Shown: in pieces, positions 35,887-46,912 of the stretch
How the letters are laid out: each line of letters starts with the position of its first letter
How positions within the stretch are numbered: the first letter of the stretch is position 1
Origin: Deroplatys truncata
Taxonomy: Eukaryota; Arthropoda; Insecta; Mantodea; Mantidae
DNA: 64,000 nt
Reading direction: 5' to 3'
Assembly (NCBI GenBank): GCA_030765065.1
Contig: CM060990.1
Span: 6,814,001 to 6,878,000 of the forward strand
Notes under the pieces: model-generated
Told to the model about the DNA's origin: nothing
Database searches by the model: none
Seen by the model: the letters and a program-made list of their open reading frames with translations, nothing else
Translations under genes and position numbers: made by a program

Positions 35887-38110
35887 GTACTTCAACGGAG
35901 AGGGACACCTCGCTCCCTACGACCTGCACCGGTCTATTGCGGCCACCACGTCGCTGGAAGGGGGTGGAGATAGAGTGATTCAACGGAGAGGGACTCCTCG
36001 CTCACTGCGACCTTCATAGGTCTATTGCGCCTGCTAACCCCAAGGAAGAAGCGATGAGGCAGAGGTAGAGATAAGTCAATGGAGAGGGACACCTAGCTCG
36101 CTGCAACGTGCACATATCTATTGCGGCTACCACATCCCAGGAGGAAGGGTTGAGGTAGCGGTAGAGGTATTCTGCGGAAAGGGGCATCTCGCTCGCTTTG
36201 ACGAGCTGGTCTAATGCGTCACCACATCCCAGCACAAGGAGAACGTAGAGGTGGTTCAACGGAGAGGAATATATCGTTTGCTCGACCTGCACAGGTCTAT
36301 TGCGCCTTTCAACGTCAATGACGAAGGGATGAGATAGAGGTTGGAGTGAATCAACGGAGAAGGATACCTCGCTCGCTGCGACCTGCTCAGCTGTGTTGCA
36401 CTACCACATACTAGGATGAAAGGATACGGTTAAGGTAGAGGGGATTCAATGGAGAGGGACACCCCGCTCGCTGCGACCAGCACAGGTCTTCTGCGCTACC
36501 ACATTCGAGAAAGAAGGGATGGGTAGAGGTAAAACTGATTCAACGGAGAGGGACACCTCACTCGTTGCGACCTGCACAGAACTATTGCAGCTACCACCCC
36601 AGGGGAAGGGATGAGTTAGAAGTAGATGTGATTCAACATAGGGGACACCTCGCGCGCTGCGACCTGCACAGATCTATTGCTGCTACCCTTACCAGGAGGA
36701 AGGGATGAGTTAGAGATATATGTGATTCAACGTAGGGGACACCTCGCTGCGACCTGCACAGATCTATTGCTGCTACCACCCCAGGGGAAGGGATGAGTTA
36801 GAAGTAGATGTGATTCAACATAGGGGACACCTCGCGCGCTGCGACCTGCACAGATCTATTGCTGCTACCACCCCAGGGGAAGGGATGAGTTAGAAGTAGA
36901 TGTGATTCAACATAGGGGACACCTCGCGCGCTGCGACCTGCACAGATCTATTGCTGCTACCACCCCAGGGGAAGGGATGAGTTAGAAGTAGATGTGATTC
37001 AACATAGGGGACACCTCGCGCGCTGCGACCTGCACAGATCTATTGCTGCTACCCTTACCAGGAGGAAGGGATGAGTTAGAGATATATGTGATTCAACGTA
37101 GGGGACACCTCGCTGCGACCTGCACAGGTGTATTGAGGCTAAGACTTTCAGGGAGGAGGGGATGAGGTAGAAGTAGAGGTGAATCAACGGAGGGGGCACC
37201 TCACTCGGTACGACCTACACAGGTCTATTGCAGGTACCACTTCGCAAAGGAGAAGGGATGAGGTAGGGGTGAATCAATGGAGGAGACACTTTGCGTGCTG
37301 CGTCGTGCACAGGTCTATTGCGTCTACCACGGCTAGGAGCAAGGGATGAGGTAGAGTTAATTCAACGGTGGGGGAAGCCTAGCCTTCTGTGACCTGCACA
37401 GGTCTATTGCGGCTGCTACACCCAGGAGGAAGGGATGATGAGGTAATTCAACGGAGGAGGGCACCCCTCACTGGTTGCGCGCCTTGTGCTCCATGCACTG
37501 GTCTATTACGGTTACCGCCTCCAGGAGGAGGGGATGAGTTAGAGTTAGAGGTGATTCATTGGAGGGGCGACACCTCGATCACTGCGACCTGCACAGGTCT
37601 CTTGCGGCTACCACCCTAAAGGAGGAGGAGATGAGGTAGAGGGAGAGGTGATTCATCGGGCGGGACGCCTCGCCCACTTTGACCTGTTGACTTGCACAGG
37701 TCTGTTGGTGCTAGCACCCCAAAGGAAGAGGGGATGGGCTAGAGATAGAGGTGGTTCAACGCGAGGACACCTCGTTCGCTTCGACCTGCACAGGTCTCCT
37801 TCAGCTACCACCCCCAGGCGGAGGGGATAGGTAGACATGATTCGACGGGGGTGGGGAACCTTGCCTGCTGTGACCTGCTCAGGTCTATTGTGGCTACCAC
37901 CCGCAGAAGTAAGGGATGGGTAGAAGTAGAGGTGAATCAATGGAGGAGGTCACCTCGCTCACTGTGACCTGCACAGGTCTATAGCATCTACCACGTCCAG
38001 GAGGAGGGGTTGAGGTAGAGGTGATTCAACGCAGGAGGACACTTCGCTCCTCCGAGCTGCACAGATATATTGCGGCTACCAGCCCCCAATAGAAGGGAAT
38101 GAGGTGAAGG
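35887..38110 (+). repeat. ~92-bp satellite, right subfamily (about 24 copies)
   Basis: Related to the left array but with consistent differences: CTGCACAGGTCTATTGCGGC instead of CTACACAGG..., CTACCACCCCAGGAGGAAGG instead of TAACACCC..., GATGAGGTAGAGG instead of GATGAAGAAAAGG, and GATTCAACGGAGAG. Unit length is mostly 88-94 bp. Near 37380-37940 units are more GC-rich and diverged. Confidence 0.95.
36610..37160 (+). repeat. Recently amplified block inside the right satellite
   Basis: GATGAGTTAGA starts at 36610, 36704, 36792, 36884, 36976 and 37070 (spacing 88-94). Units starting at 36610, 36792, 36884 and 36976 are almost identical (AGTAGATGTGATTCAACATA); those at 36704 and 37070 form a second type (GATATATGTGATTCAACGTA). 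The order is A-B-A-A-A-B, indicating duplication of multi-unit segments. Confidence 0.85.
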
Positions 38111-38332
38111 TATCACATAAGGCTACAGGTCACAGACACGCGCGAAGCACCCAATATTTCCAAGCTCGCAGAACCGTCCCTATGCTGGAACTATCGAAAG
38201 TGGGCGATGATCGACCTACCAATCAAGCAGCACTCTGGTGTCCACAGGGAACACCCTTTCCTTTAAACTGTATCCCTCCATCTGTCTGACACTGCTGTAC
38301 GTCACGAAACCTAGAAGCATAGCTGAAAGATG

Positions 38333-38630
38333 TCGTCCTCCGTGGTGTAGTGGTTATTATACTTGCCGCTAATTCCCGCGGGTCGCGGGTTCTAACCCGG
38401 GGGAGGGCGATGGATTTTTTCGGGCGTAAATATCCTTAGCATGGCTTCCTCCGGAAGGGAAGTAATGCCGGTGGTTCCGTGTCGTAGATTTATGGCACAT
38501 AGAAGAACCTCAAGCCTGATAAAGAGGCCTCTGAGCAAAATTACTGGTCTTTCACAGAGTGGGACGCTAAGGACCATAGCAGTTAAAGAGTGTTTATAAA
38601 TAAAACTCAATTTACTTTACTTTTTACCTG
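38333..38630 (+). mobile_element. SINE family A, copy 3
   Basis: Best-preserved head of the family: CGTCCTCCGTGGTGTAGTGG (A box), then GTCGCGGGTTCTAACCCGGG (B box with one change). The body matches the copies at 13.4 and 18.9 kb, with a small deletion after TTACTGGTCTTTCAC. The tail is AAATAAAACTCAATTTACTT plus a short repeat. Confidence 0.9.
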
Positions 38631-38634
38631 AAAG

Positions 38635-38805
38635 ATGAGAAGGAAACGAAAGGAAAGAAACATGAAATCGTTGCAGACCAGAAACCGCCCCAGAATTCGC
38701 CTGCTGACCCCGGGGCATGGGTTAGAGCGGACGGTCACCTGGGACTGAGTCCGGGACCTCACGATATCGCGGCGCCACCTCGCTCGGTTTCTGCACGCTA
38801 TGTAC
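38635..38805 (-). mobile_element. SINE head fragment, probably family C
   Basis: The minus strand begins CCGAGCGAGGTGGCGCCGCG, similar to the head at 42.7 kb (CCGAGCGAGATGGCTCCGCG), followed by GTCCCGGACTCAGTCCC in the B-box position. The body beyond about 100 bases is diverged. It lies directly after the family A copy. Confidence 0.55.
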
Positions 38806-39512
38806 TAAGGGGTGTAGCTGAGTCAGAGAGCCGCTGGTGGACCTTTCTTTTCTTTTCTTTCGTTTTTGAGGATCCCCAATTCTTAAATCCATTATAATGA
38901 AATACAGGATTGTCATAACGAGATTTTAAGGAATTAACGTGTTCCCGATAAAAGCAGAAGTTTGTCGCTCCTGTCATTTTCGTTTTGGGAAACGCAAATT
39001 ATTGCATGTTAACCGATAACCTAGACTTCAAGTGGAATTTGAAAGTCACTCGCAAACCCTTGTTGTTCATCCAATTCCCGCTAAAGCAGGTGTATTTAAT
39101 TATCTTTGCCCTGTCTTTGTTGTGGTCCAAATGGAAGCATTTGGAAAACATTTATTCACCCTTCAATGTGTGACATCCACGGGATGTACGTAGGTTCGAG
39201 CCCAACCATGTGATACGGATTTTTCGTTCATGTATAGGACCGTGCTCACTTAGCACGTTGATGCATTCCAGTAGTTGCTGCGACATCTATTTCGAAGACA
39301 GCAAGATAAGGCTTGGAGACTAGGAATGTCGGAAATTATGTTAATTACTCTTATAAAGGAAATCCGAAGTTTAACAATGTATTAATAATATTTTTTCTTG
39401 ATTCAAATATAAGTAACCCGTTAACGATTATCAATGTTACGTGCAATATGATTAAAATTATTGCAATATGATAATTTCATGACTGAAATATGGAAATGTG
39501 ATAATTGACAAC

Positions 39513-39515
<3 letters not shown>
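38806..39515. other. No gene recognised; small SINE trace
   Basis: A possible B-box string GTAGGTTCGAGCCCAACC lies at 39190-39207 next to otherwise unassigned DNA. Confidence 0.35.
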
Positions 39516-39561
<46 letters not shown>

Positions 39562-39562
39562 G
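39516..39562. repeat. (AAT)n microsatellite
   Basis: About 15 uninterrupted AAT units ending in AATAGTAAC. Confidence 0.95.
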
Positions 39563-40043
39563 TAACCTCTAAACTCCGGATTCCGTTTTTGTAAGATGGG
39601 GGCTTGGTACTATTTTGTTTAGGAACCCTGTCTCTGTTTCTTGCCGCGTGCGGCCCATACAGTTTCGTTCGTACGTAAATAGGTCCTGATCAAAGGTGTA
39701 ACATGAACATAAGAATATTGGGAATGTGGCACCACTCACAATAGCTATATTAGAGAGACAAACTCATGCGGAAGGGACACGGTGCACCAACTACAATTTC
39801 ATGTTGACATAGAACACATTTCAGCTGTCAAGTGCTGCAGCTGACGAGAGGTTCACTTTCACTCGGCGATGGAATGCGGTTTAGTTGAGTCAGGAATTGT
39901 TCCAGAGTGTACATGCTCTGCCCTACGGCCACCTTGAGCTCTGCTGATCTCCCTTAGCAGTCTTTATTTTGTATACCCTTAATGTATTATGCCGTTAACC
40001 TTCACCTGAGCAACTGTACGTAGTGTATGATTCCTGTTGCTTC

Positions 40044-40675
40044 TCTCTCAATACTGGAGTAATGCTGAATCACCATATGCTATAATTCCTTTTTGTCAGA
40101 AAGCGAGGAAGAGATAGGGGGCTAGCTTTTCCAGCATGTGTGTTCCAAAAGTTGTCTGGGTACTACAATTTATTAATCACCATATATTAGCATTCCTATT
40201 CTGAGATTGTCATTTGTCAGAAAGCGAGGAAGAGTTAGCTTTTCTAGACTCTGTGTTGTTTCGGTATTACAGTAATTCTGAATCACCATATTCTTATCCT
40301 GAGATTGTCATTTGTCAGAAAGCGAGGAAAAGCTAGCTTTTCTAGCATCTGTGTCCCAAAAGTTATCTCGGTATTACAGTAATTCTGAATACCATATGCT
40401 AGTATTCTTATTCTGATATTTTCAATTTCAGAAAGCGCGTAAGAGTTAGGGAGTTAGCTTCTGTACTCTAAAAGTTGTCTCGATACTACAGTAACTCTGT
40501 ATCGCCACATTCTAGCATTCTTATTCTGAGAATATCATTTATCAGAAGATGAGAAGTGCTAGCTTTTCCAGTATACCAGTTTCAAAAGCTGTCACAAAAT
40601 TAGTCACCAATTGCTGGCATTCCTTGATTGTCGTGATTCTCAGGATGTGAGGAAAATTTTCAGCACGGATGTTCC
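40044..40675 (+). repeat. ~100-120-bp tandem repeat, 5-6 diverged copies
   Basis: Each unit contains a TCAGAAAGCGAGGAAGAG block, GCTAGCTTTTCTAGCAT, AAAAGTTGTCTCGGTATTAC, AGTAATTCTGAATCACCATA and GCATTCTTATTCTGAGATTG. The TCAGAAAG motif occurs near 40096, 40217, 40315, 40428 and 40542, so spacing is 98-121 bp. A sixth copy near 40640 is barely recognisable. Confidence 0.9.
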
Positions 40676-42219
40676 AACAGCTGCACACTTAACAACTTTA
40701 CACTGACTTAACGCTTGATTAAATACTACTTTGACATCCGTGTTCAACAGAGAAAACAGAGCTCAACGCACGACTTGTTTGTCCCGCCCTGCATTTACAG
40801 AAAGTCAACTTTTGGCAGAGCGGCCGTCTAATCTACAAATACCATAACCAAACTAATCATCTACAAAGACATACCATTTTTATGCAGGAGAAACGCCCAG
40901 TTCTGCTTTCTAAGGTTATTAATAAATTATAAGTGATCGTAAACAATCTTGTGGCTAATGAAGACTTCATTTCAAACGCTGTTACTTCACATGAAATGGA
41001 AAGTAGAGGCGTGCAAAATAAACTCGGGGTTACTCACGAGTTACAACAGTAGAATTATTTGCAACGTTTGCATATGTAATGTAATGCTTTAACGCAGCGA
41101 TATTCTGTGATGCTACTTGCAACTGAAAAGGGTTTTCCTCAGTCAAGAGCCTCCACTTTCTTTTACATGATGTGTGCCACTTTTACGGGAAACACTTTAT
41201 ATCTTAAACAAATATAAAAATGGCTGTTGTTGCTCTCAATTACAGGATTTGTTGTGCGTCAGTTTTCAGGCCAATAAGAAAGATTTCACAGCCTCCAACA
41301 CAGAACACTTGGCAATACCAGTGGCGTGAAATTAAGTTTTTTACACTACAATGAATCACCCTTTCCGTTTTTGCATACAAATATTTTTGTTATTTTTATT
41401 TCTTACCTAGTTTATTACATCTTCTACTAATCTTCCCAAGCGATCACAGATTTTTCACATTGTAAGGAAGCAATACACACGAATGACTTGAGTGACTCAA
41501 TAAAAGGCGCGTTCGCTTTCCTGCTAACGAGCGTGCAAGTGTTCTGTTTACTTATCACATATTCCACGAAAAGATAGCGATGTGGTGAATATTGTTAGAC
41601 ATACTTCCGTTTACCGACCCCTAAATGGCTCTTTGTTGGTGCAAATTCAAACTTATTTTTATAATTTAATAAAAACGAATGTTTATGCTTATATCTTACA
41701 CATAAATGTGTCTTTTAAGGCCGAGGCAGAAGTGCTTGATCCTAGCAAGTAATTATTGAAGATAATTTGGAACATGGCTTAAGTTTTAGACACTCGCTTC
41801 ATTTTTATGCTGTTGTCAAAATATTTTGTGACTGCTGGAGAAGAAACTCGCTCTGATGCCCTTCATGATTTCTAGAAACTTAAGACTGGAGGAAGGAAGC
41901 CCATTTACTCCAGCCAAGCTGCCCAGAGAGAGCATCACGAGTAAATGAACATCATATTTTGAAGAGAAAGTGCTCATTTTGCATCTTTCTACTAGCAATC
42001 GACTCTCTGGTGTTTTAGCAACAAACTCTTAGCTTTGCATGCATGAAGTTCCGCCTGTGTATTACTCAATTACTTTGAGAACCTTAACTAGCGCTCTTTA
42101 ACTGATTATATTCTTTTCTCTCATTCTCCATCTCACTCACCCGCAATCTCTCCTAGAGTAACGTGATATTAAAATTGCCATTCCTGAGGAGCTGGCTATA
42201 TTATGATAATGATGATATG
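40676..42219. other. No gene recognised
   Basis: AT-rich DNA with only short open frames and no repeat partner seen in this window. Confidence 0.45.
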
Positions 42220-42745
42220 ACCAGGGAACGAAGGGGACACCGAGCACCTCGACGTAACTCGGGTCTTTTGTGCTTACCACCCACAGGAGGAACGGATGAG
42301 GTGAAGGAACCGCAAAAGACGCGCAGAGGTTAAAACGATTCCAAGCTTGATGATTCGGCCACACCGGCGTGTCGCTCAGAGAAGGCTTACCTCTGGCGGA
42401 ACCGGGGAGAACTCGACCCACCTGAGGCGGCTTATATAAGACTGCCATATGGCAGGGCCGAGAAGAAGTTTCCAATGAGCAAGCATCTGCGCCATCTGTG
42501 CGACACCGACAGACACTGCACAGCCCCTAAGCCCACCGAACATGAAAGGGGAAGCGAAATAATAGGAAACGAGGTAATGAAAATTCGTGGTAGAAGAGAA
42601 ACCATCCCGGCATTTGCCTTGCCAACCAGGGAAAACCACGAAAAACCTATGGTTTGAGTGGTCGACCGCTGGAATCGAACCCAGGACCTCCCAAATGTGA
42701 GCCTCGCACGTTATCGCGGAGCCATCTCGCTCGGTTTCTGAGGTA
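42220..42745 (-). mobile_element. Long SINE-like repeat, family C, copy 2
   Basis: Homologous to 30085-30620. The minus-strand head is clear: CCGAGCGAGATGGCTCCGCG, then AGGTCCTGGGTTCGATTCC (B box) at about 42675-42695. The body is about 450 bases, longer than a typical SINE, and does not encode a protein in either copy despite frames of about 90-110 residues. Confidence 0.8.
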
Positions 42746-43626
42746 ATAGAAACATTTAAAACACAAATAAGGGATTTGATTTTATGGAATCCTGTGATTG
42801 TTCCTAATGTTTCCGTGTTAGCCAGGGGACGTTAATAAAATATACAGAATGCCAATGTATCAAGCGTTGATTTATTTAGTACTCCAATAATAGAAATGAA
42901 GAAAACCTGTAGCTCCTTATATGTTTATTTTATCAAATATATTAAAAGAACAAAATTTGCCACAAACAGTTGTTTGTAAACGTTTTCTTCAAAACTGGAT
43001 ACTAATGCCTCAGGAACTGTCTGTGGAGAAGGAAGACCAAGTTGATATTCGCCAGACCTGAGAGACAAGACACCTTTTGTTCAGTCTAAGAAATAAAATG
43101 GAGGTTAAACAACGAGACTTGCCAGACCGATATTCGAGATTACGCCGAAGAAAGATAACGTTATGTCCGTCAATGTAAGAGGAAACACCGGTCTTATTTG
43201 TTGCTAGCAAATATTTATGGCAGAATAACCATAATAAATGTGTTTTAGCATCATCCCTAAATGAGAAAATCTCGTGCTCAGGGTCGGGTTTCCCAAATAA
43301 ACCTAAGTACAAAGGTGCATGGTTCAATAACAAATTAACTTATCAACTAATCATATAACTATAAACTAGTGCCATATTCTGTAACAATTTGTAGGGGAAT
43401 ATACACCCGACGGGAGAATCAATGTAAATAACGGAAAATCACAAATCAATAATCAAGAATAGGAATATGTAATAATATAATATAACACTGTAAGATAATT
43501 TGTTCTATAAAATAGAGACAGATGGGAGAAACATTTTAATTAGCTAGGAAGCGAGCTAGCAGCAGGGTTAAAAGTCCACCAATATACACACCCTAATGAA
43601 CACAAGATTAGGCAGAATACCGTTGA

Positions 43627-43692
<66 letters not shown>

Positions 43693-45125
43693 TTCCGAAG
43701 AGAAACAAGGACGGAGATAACGGTACAATTCCTGGAAAGTCAAGGGAGTTGGAAAGAGTTAGATAAAAGAAAGAGAAACAAGAATTGTGAGTGGGTTTTA
43801 CCAGAGGAGTCAGACGGAAGCTTGGCTTCTAAAAATGAAAGATCTCATAGCACCCCAAGTAAATAACCAATCGAAATAAAGGTTAGGTAAAGGGACGCGA
43901 AAGTTAGCGTTATAGCAACAAGGTATAAAAGGGAAGTTGCGCCCCAGATTTAGAGACTGTTTCATATTTTCTCATGTGAGCTACTTGATGACAAGTACTG
44001 TAACGCGCGTGTATGTGGGTGGGAGAGAGAGAGCGTGTGGCATAGGTTCACTGCAACATTCGAAGTAGCGGGAAGATTATAATACAGCTTATAGATTACT
44101 TCATCATTATTCAAAAGGGAACACTTGCTAGCCGCTTAGATAACTTGTTGTGTTAGAATAAATCAAATAGTTAAAGCAATTCAACTTATTAATTGCTTCA
44201 CCCACAATACCCTGAGATACAGATAGCTAAGGATAGGAACTTATCCACAGCTGAGGCAGAGAACTTCTGGCAACTCATCATGAAGGTGAGATATCACGAT
44301 TATACGTGAAGCGCTACAAATTATATTGATTTAATTACAATTAAGAGCAACAAGTTAAAAATACGTTTTTAGGTATGATATTAAATGACCACTAAATATA
44401 ATTTGCAGACAATAATAGGTAATATTCAAGTTTAATTTGACTTAATTATAGAAGACAACTCTTGCTACAAACATTCTACTTTGATAATGTTTTAATTGTA
44501 TTTTTTTGAATTGATAAATGTTAAACAGCTGCAAATCTGGATACCTCTTTATAATCATGTTGTGTAACTTTTGACAAAGAATTTATTATCCTTAGGCCAC
44601 AGTTACTAAACATTTAGTTTAAATTAAACATATAAAATGAGAGCGTTAGTTTTATAGTTATGAGAGAAGAACGGAAATGTATTACGATTTTGTGGATATA
44701 ATTCAATAAACATTATAGTGAAGTTGGTGGATGTTGAGTACATTGAATTGAGAATGTAGAACTATTGATGGACTTTTTTAATTACTCTTTTATTGTACTA
44801 ATATTAACGGTGTGGAATGAACTACCCCACCCTATAATACCGTGTCTAAGACATCATTAGGAAAATATGTTCTCACTGTGAAGAATGAATATGATATGTG
44901 TTTGCCGCATCGTAAGTGCTGGTCAGTAATCATTCCTATGTGTTTTGTTTGGGAGGATTCGCTTCTAATAGGAAAGTTGCACGTATTAAGTTGGCAAAGG
45001 TAATTGTGAAAATTACGATGTTTGAGACCAGAATATGATAAAGAAATTGGGTAGTCTATTGCTTTACTGGTATTTAAACAGAGAAAATGTTTATCAAAAA
45101 TTTTTTAGTTCTTTTCATTCCGTTA
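42746..45125. other. No gene recognised; contains (GA)n
   Basis: AT-rich DNA. The 107-residue minus-strand frame at 43010-43333 shows no family motif. A GA run lies at 43629-43690. Confidence 0.45.
43629..43690. repeat. (GA)n microsatellite
   Basis: About 31 perfect AG dinucleotides. Confidence 0.95.
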
Positions 45126-45129
45126 TTTG

Positions 45130-45640
45130 CATTAGTGTATGTAACATACACAGTTTTCTAACGAACAGTATGATAATGCTGTCTACGTATGCAAATAAAG
45201 ATCCATTATAATTTCTGAAGTTTATTTTCAACAGATCATTAGTATAAACGAGGAATAAAATGAGCCCAAGCACTGTTCCTTGTAGAACACCAATAGAACG
45301 TCACGGAATTCGTCATCAATTTTAGTTTGCTGCGTTCTATCACTCAGATATGATTTAAGTAACTTCTCGGAGTTTAATTTGTCACGATTAATGGTGCGAA
45401 CGTTTCTTTGAGGTCAACGAAGATTCCTAAACATTTATTCTCAATATCTAGCTCGAAAATATCATCGGTGCTATATATAGTTACTTCGGAAATCAAATTG
45501 GTCTTGTAATTTATGTTTCCTTTTCCACAAAATCTGGTCTATGGGAGAAGAGTGTACGTGTCTCATTTTGGGTGCAAGTTCACCTAAAAGATGCCCAAGT
45601 GACCTTGGTCAGCATATTTCCAATTTGATTATTATAAAAA
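45130..45640 (-). pseudogene. LINE reverse-transcriptase remnant (jockey/CR1-like)
   Basis: On the minus strand the palm domain is readable through stops. A GVLQGTVLGLILFLVYTNDL block corresponds to the conserved PQGSVLGPLLF..YINDL motif. About 20 residues later comes SLFAYVDSI, where the catalytic box FAYADDT is expected; one of the two active-site aspartates has become Ser. Farther upstream a degraded block around 45400 fits the 'LDLxKAFD' motif. The fragment is short and truncated on both sides. The clade is uncertain. Confidence 0.75.
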
Positions 45641-46912
45641 TCTTTAGATGCGAAAATACTGAGGATGAATGTCTAAAACTAGTACACCAGAAATATTCAA
45701 GAAAATAACTAATAACTAGGCTTGGAATCTTGCGAACCAATAACTAAAGGTGACTGCAATCCGGTATATAAATCGGCTTATTCCTGCTTGTTGGACTACA
45801 GACACACATACTTTGTAAAGTCATAGCTAACCTGAAAGCATTGAATTCTGTTGGTCCCAGACATTAACATTTTAGTAAAAAAAGGATACCAACTAGGAGT
45901 AGGGTTGCTACCATTGGCTGAAATATGTCAGCAATCTATGTGCTTACTCACCTCAGCGTAAACACTTGTTTCAGCAACGAGAGTGTAAGTCGATATGTTT
46001 AATATGAAGTTCAGTGAGGTTTGGTTTAAATTTACGTATATTGCGCAACATTAACGGAGCTCAGTGTTGAGCACTAGAAGCTAAGGGATTGTTGTTGTCG
46101 CACACTTCATTTATATCATGAATGTGTTGGTTTGGCTTGCGCGACTGTACCGCAAAGTCGGTAAAAGAGAGTATCCTATAGCCTAGCAATGGAATACCTC
46201 AGAATCCTTGCATATATATGGTTTGAAAACGATTATTTCAAAACATATTTCCGATTTCTTAGGCGTATAAATCATTTCCACTTTAATGTAATTTTAAAGC
46301 AATAATTGAGTTTTATTGAATCAATTATTCAGATAAATTTGCGAAAGAGTAATATTTTGACTTGATATATTTTGTCTGTTAAATAAATGCAAATTAAAAT
46401 ATGCCATGCAGTAGAGTAAAGCATGTATCGAACGGTGAATTGCAATGTCCCCCACGGCCTGAGATTCCAATATGTAAATAGCTGAGAGCTGTAATAACTG
46501 CATCAACATGGTCTTGAACTAAATTATCTGTTGAAATACAAGTTTGTAGACTGTAGCAAGGAGATTCGTAAGCTGCAGCATTGCCGACCTCATACCTTCA
46601 TATGCAAGGCAGAGGTGGACATCATCTATTATTAGTTTCAAATGGGAAGAGTTCTGCTCTGCAGCGAATGAGGTGCATTTGCGTGCTCAGCGTTGCCGCC
46701 TCGTTACCCCCACTCTTTTCATATTTTCCGCTCACTCACACATTGGACTGGCGCTAGAATGGTCGACGTAAAGCAACCCAAACTGAATTTTCTAAACTTT
46801 AAACTTTTTATAATTCTCCTGGTGTTTAAATTCATAATTGGGAATATACTCGCATGTTACGTACATATTTTTTAAGTGTTATATAATTATAGGTTATGAA
46901 TTACCTGTGCTT
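45641..46912. other. No gene recognised
   Basis: AT-rich sequence between the LINE remnant and the transposase. I looked for a terminal inverted repeat shared with the right flank of the transposase (48330-48550) and did not find a convincing one. Confidence 0.4.

Noticed and set aside
33535-38110. The CTACACAGGTCTATTGCGGC core as tRNA-like or as a transcription-factor array.
   Set aside because: No complete pol III promoter is present and nothing beyond tandem repetition supports a regulatory role.
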